DNA from: Clostridiales bacterium | Lineage (GTDB): Bacteria > Bacillota > Clostridia > Tissierellales > GPF-1 | Length of the DNA stretch: 64,000 bases | Reading direction: 5' to 3' | Assembly: GCA_013619125.1 (NCBI GenBank) | Contig: JABXKS010000001.1 | Location: 1-64,000 of the forward strand | Shown here: positions 60,482 to 64,000 of the stretch, piece after piece | How positions within the stretch are numbered: position 1 is the stretch's first letter | Layout: each line of letters begins with the position of its first letter | The notes under the pieces: model-generated | Databases searched by the model: none | What the model saw: the letters and a program-made list of their open reading frames with translations, nothing else | Told to the model about the DNA's origin: nothing | Translations under genes and position numbers: made by a program

Positions 60482-63400
60482 ATGCCTTATACATACCTGC
60501 AGTTTGAAAAGAATATAAAAATAGCGATTGATCGAGTACAAAAGGCAATGTATTTGCCGGTTGCAGATTTAAAAATCAATGCTTGGGTGACACCAGAACC
60601 GGTAGTATTCGAGGACCGTTTTATCGGGGAAGAAAAGAATTTGAAGCTTGGAGAAACTTGGGGAGAATTATGGGACTGCGGTTGGTTTCATCTTATGGGA
60701 GAAGTACCAAAAGCAGGTTTTGGAGAGAAGATTGTCCTTTTGATTGATGTCAACGGAGAAGGCTGTATTGTTGACAAACAAGGAACGCCCCTCCGAGGAT
60801 TAACCAATATTAGCTCTTCATTTGATTTTACCCTTGGAAAGCCCGGGAAAAAAGTGGTGCAATTGATCGAGACGGCCAGAGGTGGAGAAGTCATCGATCT
60901 TTGGATGGAGACCGGCTGCAACGACTTATTTGGGAAATATAGTAAAAAAGGAACGATGAAAGAGGCCTCAATTGCGATCTGCAAAAAAGAAATGCGGGCA
61001 CTTCATTATGATATAGAAGTTTTGGTTGAACTGATGAAGGCGATTCCTGATACGGAAGCAAGACATATGCGCATTCTTCATGCCTTAAATCAGGCGACAT
61101 TATGTTTGAATGAATATACGGAACAAGAAGCCGTACAGGCACGTAAGATTCTTCAACCCGAACTCGAGAAGAAGGGGGGAGATCCGTCTTTGAGGATACA
61201 TGCAATCGGGCATGCACATATGGATTTGGCATGGCAGTGGCCGATTCGAGAGACAATTCGAAAGGGCGGAAGAACCTTTTCGACCGTGCTTGAATTGATG
61301 GAGCGTTACCCGGAGTATAAGTTTGGAGCCAGCCAACCGCAGCTTTATCAGTGGATGAAGGATCGGTATCCAAGTCTATATGAGAAAATCAAAAAGGCAA
61401 TTGCTGAGGGACGCTGGGAAACGCAAGGTGCCATGTGGGTTGAGCCAGATACCAATATTTCTGGTGGCGAGGCGTTGATCAGACAGATTCTCTATGGAAA
61501 GAAGTATTACCGGGAAGAGTTTCAACAAGAAGTAGATAGTCTTTGGTTGCCAGATGTATTTGGATATACGGCAGCGTTGCCGCAAATTCTGAAGAAAAGC
61601 GGAGTGGATTATTTTATGACAATCAAATTGTCATGGAATGAATACAATCAGTTTCCCCATCATACTTTCCGTTGGGAAGGGATTGACGGAAGCAAGGTAT
61701 TGTGTCACATGCCGCCGGAAGGCGAATACAATAGCGCGGCGGGTCCTCAAGCAATAAAAAAAACAGAAAGAAATTTCTTGGACAAAAGTGTTTCCGAGGA
61801 TTGTCTGATGCTATTTGGAATTGGAGATGGAGGAGGAGGTCCTGGTGCTGAGCATTTGGAACGACTTTCTCGTGTGAAGAATTTGCAGGGGTTGTGTCCC
61901 GTGGAGCAGAAGTTTTCCCGTGATTTCTTCCACCAGATTGATCAGCCAGAGATGAAGTATCAAACATGGAAAGGCGAATTGTACCTGGAGAAGCATCAAG
62001 GAACGTTAACGACACAAGCCAAAAACAAAAAATACAACCGAAAAATGGAATTGATGTTGAGAGAGCTGGAATTTACAGCAGCATTGGCAAAAAAATATCT
62101 GAACAAGCCTTATCCGGAACAAGCACTTGAGGCAATCTGGAAGGAAGTCTTGTTGTATCAATTCCATGATATTCTGCCGGGTTCATCGATTAAGCGGGTA
62201 TATGACGAAAGTCTTGAACGATATGAAAGCTTGCTTAATCAGACATTAGAATTATTGAAAGAAGCGCAACATGAAATTACTTGTGCGATGGAAGTTGGAG
62301 GAGAGGCAGAGAAAGAAATTGCTTTTAATTCACTATCATGGGAACGAAATGAATGGGTCAAGAGGAGTGGCGAATGGGTGTTTGTCGAAGTCCCTGCTCT
62401 GGGCGTTTCTGTTGTGAATCAGGGTAAAGCACCATGCATGGAGGGATTGTCGGCAACTGAAAATAGCATGGAAAATCAATTCCTTTCTATTCGATTTGAT
62501 AAGGATGGATCGATTGAATCGATCTTTGATAAAATGGAAAAAAGAGAAGTTATGATGCCTGGCGCTTATGGAAATCGACTGATCATCTATCAAGATGGCG
62601 ATGATGCGTGGGATTTCCCTATGGATTATCACGAAAGAAGTATTGGTGAGTTCGCATTGCAAGACCGTCAGATTGAATTGGACGGGCCGAGTGTTGTTTC
62701 AAACTCGATCTACTGGTACGGGGAATCTGTATTGGAGCAGAAGATTGTGTTGAAGGAAAACAGCCGGCGAATCGATTTTCAGACAAAGGTGTCATGGCGG
62801 GAGCGCAAGGTGATGTTGCGCACCGATTTTCCGTTGAATCTTTACGCGAAGGAAGCGGTTTGCGATATTCAGTTTGGTACAATTGATCGTGCATTGCATC
62901 GAAACACTTCTTGGGAAATGGCGAAGTACGAAATTTGTGCCCATAAGTGGGTTGATCTTTCGCAACGCGATTATGGCGTAGCCTTGATCAATGACTGCAA
63001 GTATGGGTACTATGCGGAAGGGAATCAGGTTGGCTTGAATCTTCTTCGTGGAACTTCTGTTCCAGGAATAGAGGCTGATTTGGGGGATCATGAGTTCACG
63101 TATTCTTTGTATCCGCATGCAGGAGATCATGTCGCAGGAGAGGTTGCCCGTCAGGCGTATGAATTAAATATTCCATTAAGCTTGATTAAAAGGAAGAGGG
63201 CGGTTGCTTCAAAGACAATATTGCCGAGTCGTTACAGTATGATTGCTATTGATCAGAAGAATGTGATCGTTGAAACGATAAAAAAAGCGGAAGCAGATGA
63301 TGGAATCATTATTCGTATGTATGAGAACAGTGGCGCAAGCTGCAAGGTGAAGCTTCGTTTGAATTTTGAGTGTGGAGTCGTGAGAATGGTGGGTTTGATG

Positions 63401-63508
63401 GAAGATAATTTGGCTGAGTTGCATGTGAAAAATAATGAACTGCTATTGGCCTTTGAACCCTTTGAGATTGTTACGATAAAAGTTGATCCGATCCAGGATA
63501 AGAAATAG
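60482..63508 (+). CDS. GH38 alpha-mannosidase
   Basis: The 1008-residue enzyme is a retaining glycoside hydrolase of family 38. It has the zinc motif HAHMDLAWQWP (His244, Asp248) and nucleophile Asp358 in WLPDVFGYTAALPQI. A further zinc-site segment is probably the H-containing LLYQFHDILPGSS. C-terminal beta domains fill residues 600-1000. There is no signal peptide, so it cleaves mannosides imported by the adjacent transporter. Length is in the usual range for bacterial members. Confidence 0.94.
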   Translation: MPYTYLQFEKNIKIAIDRVQKAMYLPVADLKINAWVTPEPVVFEDRFIGEEKNLKLGETWGELWDCGWFHLMGEVPKAGFGEKIVLLIDVNGEGCIVDKQGTPLRGLTNISSSFDFTLGKPGKKVVQLIETARGGEVIDLWMETGCNDLFGKYSKKGTMKEASIAICKKEMRALHYDIEVLVELMKAIPDTEARHMRILHALNQATLCLNEYTEQEAVQARKILQPELEKKGGDPSLRIHAIGHAHMDLAWQWPIRETIRKGGRTFSTVLELMERYPEYKFGASQPQLYQWMKDRYPSLYEKIKKAIAEGRWETQGAMWVEPDTNISGGEALIRQILYGKKYYREEFQQEVDSLWLPDVFGYTAALPQILKKSGVDYFMTIKLSWNEYNQFPHHTFRWEGIDGSKVLCHMPPEGEYNSAAGPQAIKKTERNFLDKSVSEDCLMLFGIGDGGGGPGAEHLERLSRVKNLQGLCPVEQKFSRDFFHQIDQPEMKYQTWKGELYLEKHQGTLTTQAKNKKYNRKMELMLRELEFTAALAKKYLNKPYPEQALEAIWKEVLLYQFHDILPGSSIKRVYDESLERYESLLNQTLELLKEAQHEITCAMEVGGEAEKEIAFNSLSWERNEWVKRSGEWVFVEVPALGVSVVNQGKAPCMEGLSATENSMENQFLSIRFDKDGSIESIFDKMEKREVMMPGAYGNRLIIYQDGDDAWDFPMDYHERSIGEFALQDRQIELDGPSVVSNSIYWYGESVLEQKIVLKENSRRIDFQTKVSWRERKVMLRTDFPLNLYAKEAVCDIQFGTIDRALHRNTSWEMAKYEICAHKWVDLSQRDYGVALINDCKYGYYAEGNQVGLNLLRGTSVPGIEADLGDHEFTYSLYPHAGDHVAGEVARQAYELNIPLSLIKRKRAVASKTILPSRYSMIAIDQKNVIVETIKKAEADDGIIIRMYENSGASCKVKLRLNFECGVVRMVGLMEDNLAELHVKNNELLLAFEPFEIVTIKVDPIQDKK

Positions 63509-63560
63509 GACATAACAAGTGCTGGAAAAAGCATGAAGTTACAAAGATGGTGGAGGAGAA

Positions 63561-64000
63561 ATGAGCGGGTTAATCCAGAGGTTTTATAGGGAAGAGAATC
63601 GATTATTGATTAAATTCGAAACGGGTGTTGGAATAGTTGAGGTGATTGCTCCCTCAATTATTCGAATCGCTGTTCCGAAACAGCAAAGTGACGGCATATC
63701 TGCCGCAATTGAAAATCTTGAAAGGGTATCGTGCCCGTGGCGAGTTGAGCAGATTGATGGAAAGCTCCATATGGAAACAGAGGCGCTGAAGATTCAAATT
63801 TCTGATGATTTTAAAGTTGATATTTTCAATGCAAACAATGAATTGATCTGTGCAGATTATCGAGGGGAAAGAGAATCATTTTCCCGAAGAGGAGAGGGCG
63901 ATATAGCTGGAGCGGAAGGTCATCAGATCAACAAGATGATTGGATCGTTGCAGATTGAAGTGATCAAGCAGATGGACGGCGATGAGTTTTTCTATGGTTT
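63561..64000 (+). CDS. GH31-family alpha-glycosidase, N-terminal part (cut by window end)
   Basis: ATG 63561 with GGAGGAG upstream opens a frame that stays open to the window end, 146 codons. The beta-rich start and the final DGDEFFYG motif match the N-terminal domain of family 31 alpha-glucosidases/xylosidases, where FYGxGE leads into the catalytic barrel. The catalytic residues lie outside the window. It would act with the mannosidase on imported alpha-linked oligosaccharides. Confidence 0.82.
   Translation, partial: MSGLIQRFYREENRLLIKFETGVGIVEVIAPSIIRIAVPKQQSDGISAAIENLERVSCPWRVEQIDGKLHMETEALKIQISDDFKVDIFNANNELICADYRGERESFSRRGEGDIAGAEGHQINKMIGSLQIEVIKQMDGDEFFYG

Overview
The window reads as chromosome of a low-to-mid G+C Gram-positive anaerobe, most likely a member of Bacillota class Clostridia. 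The pointers are the acetylated (DapH-type) diaminopimelate route under a lysine riboswitch, AAGGAGG-type ribosome binding sites, consensus sigma-A promoters with 17-base spacers, a dense tRNA block with encoded CCA ends, Zn-dependent ROK kinase and YedF/DUF3343 selenium-associated genes. Genus cannot be fixed from the sequence. No phage, insertion sequence, CRISPR array or plasmid gene was seen. Most of the window is ordinary core genome; 41.2-44.0 kb (lipoprotein and small membrane proteins with no recognised family) looks the most accessory.

Layout. 1-1.1 kb: nine tRNA genes ending in two terminator hairpins. 1.4-6.3 kb: an asparaginase-family amidase, an unknown membrane protein and a nucleoside hydrolase, then an overlapping pair of RimK-like ATP-grasp ligases. 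6.6-13.5 kb: two envelope/export units, GntR-ABC-permease-DUF4097 and ABC ATPase-COG1361 exported protein-FtsX permease. 13.7-21.2 kb: anchored proteins of unknown role, an aldose epimerase-like protein, HAD phosphatase-nagA, two CvpA-like membrane proteins, then yedF-DUF3343-DUF951. 21.3-25.8 kb: aminotransferase, rpsF-ssb-rpsR, a MutT-MutY fusion, a VOC protein. 25.9-32.3 kb: MoxR-DUF58-DUF4129, dapF, YhhN and a TPR-GGDEF cyclase. 32.5-41.2 kb: an M20 deacylase divergent from the riboswitch-controlled operon lysA-lysC-asd-dapA-dapB-dapH-aminotransferase. 41.5-48.0 kb: hypothetical membrane/lipoproteins, ROK kinase, 2-hydroxyacid dehydrogenase, lipoprotein hydrolase. 48.2-54.5 kb: PEP-synthase/rifampicin-phosphotransferase-like enzyme, a selenoprotein, an AlaX-type editing protein, a small orphan transcript and a MutS2-like protein without Smr. 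54.5-64 kb: MFS transporter, tRNA-Leu, and a LacI-controlled glycoside locus (binding protein, two permeases, GH38 alpha-mannosidase, start of a GH31 enzyme cut by the window end).

The most interesting item is a gene at 50816-51115 that an ordinary gene caller would break: a UGA at codon 32 lies in frame in a GGG-U motif typical of the HesB-like CC/Se family, followed by a hairpin at bacterial SECIS spacing. It overlaps the upstream gene by ATGA and sits in a window that also carries yedF and DUF3343, genes associated with selenium use. Other points worth following are a roughly 190-base promoter-to-terminator transcript ahead of mutS2, the MutT-MutY fusion, the tandem ATP-grasp pair, the back-to-back promoters tying an M20 deacylase to lysine synthesis, and two identical 19-base LacI-type operators.
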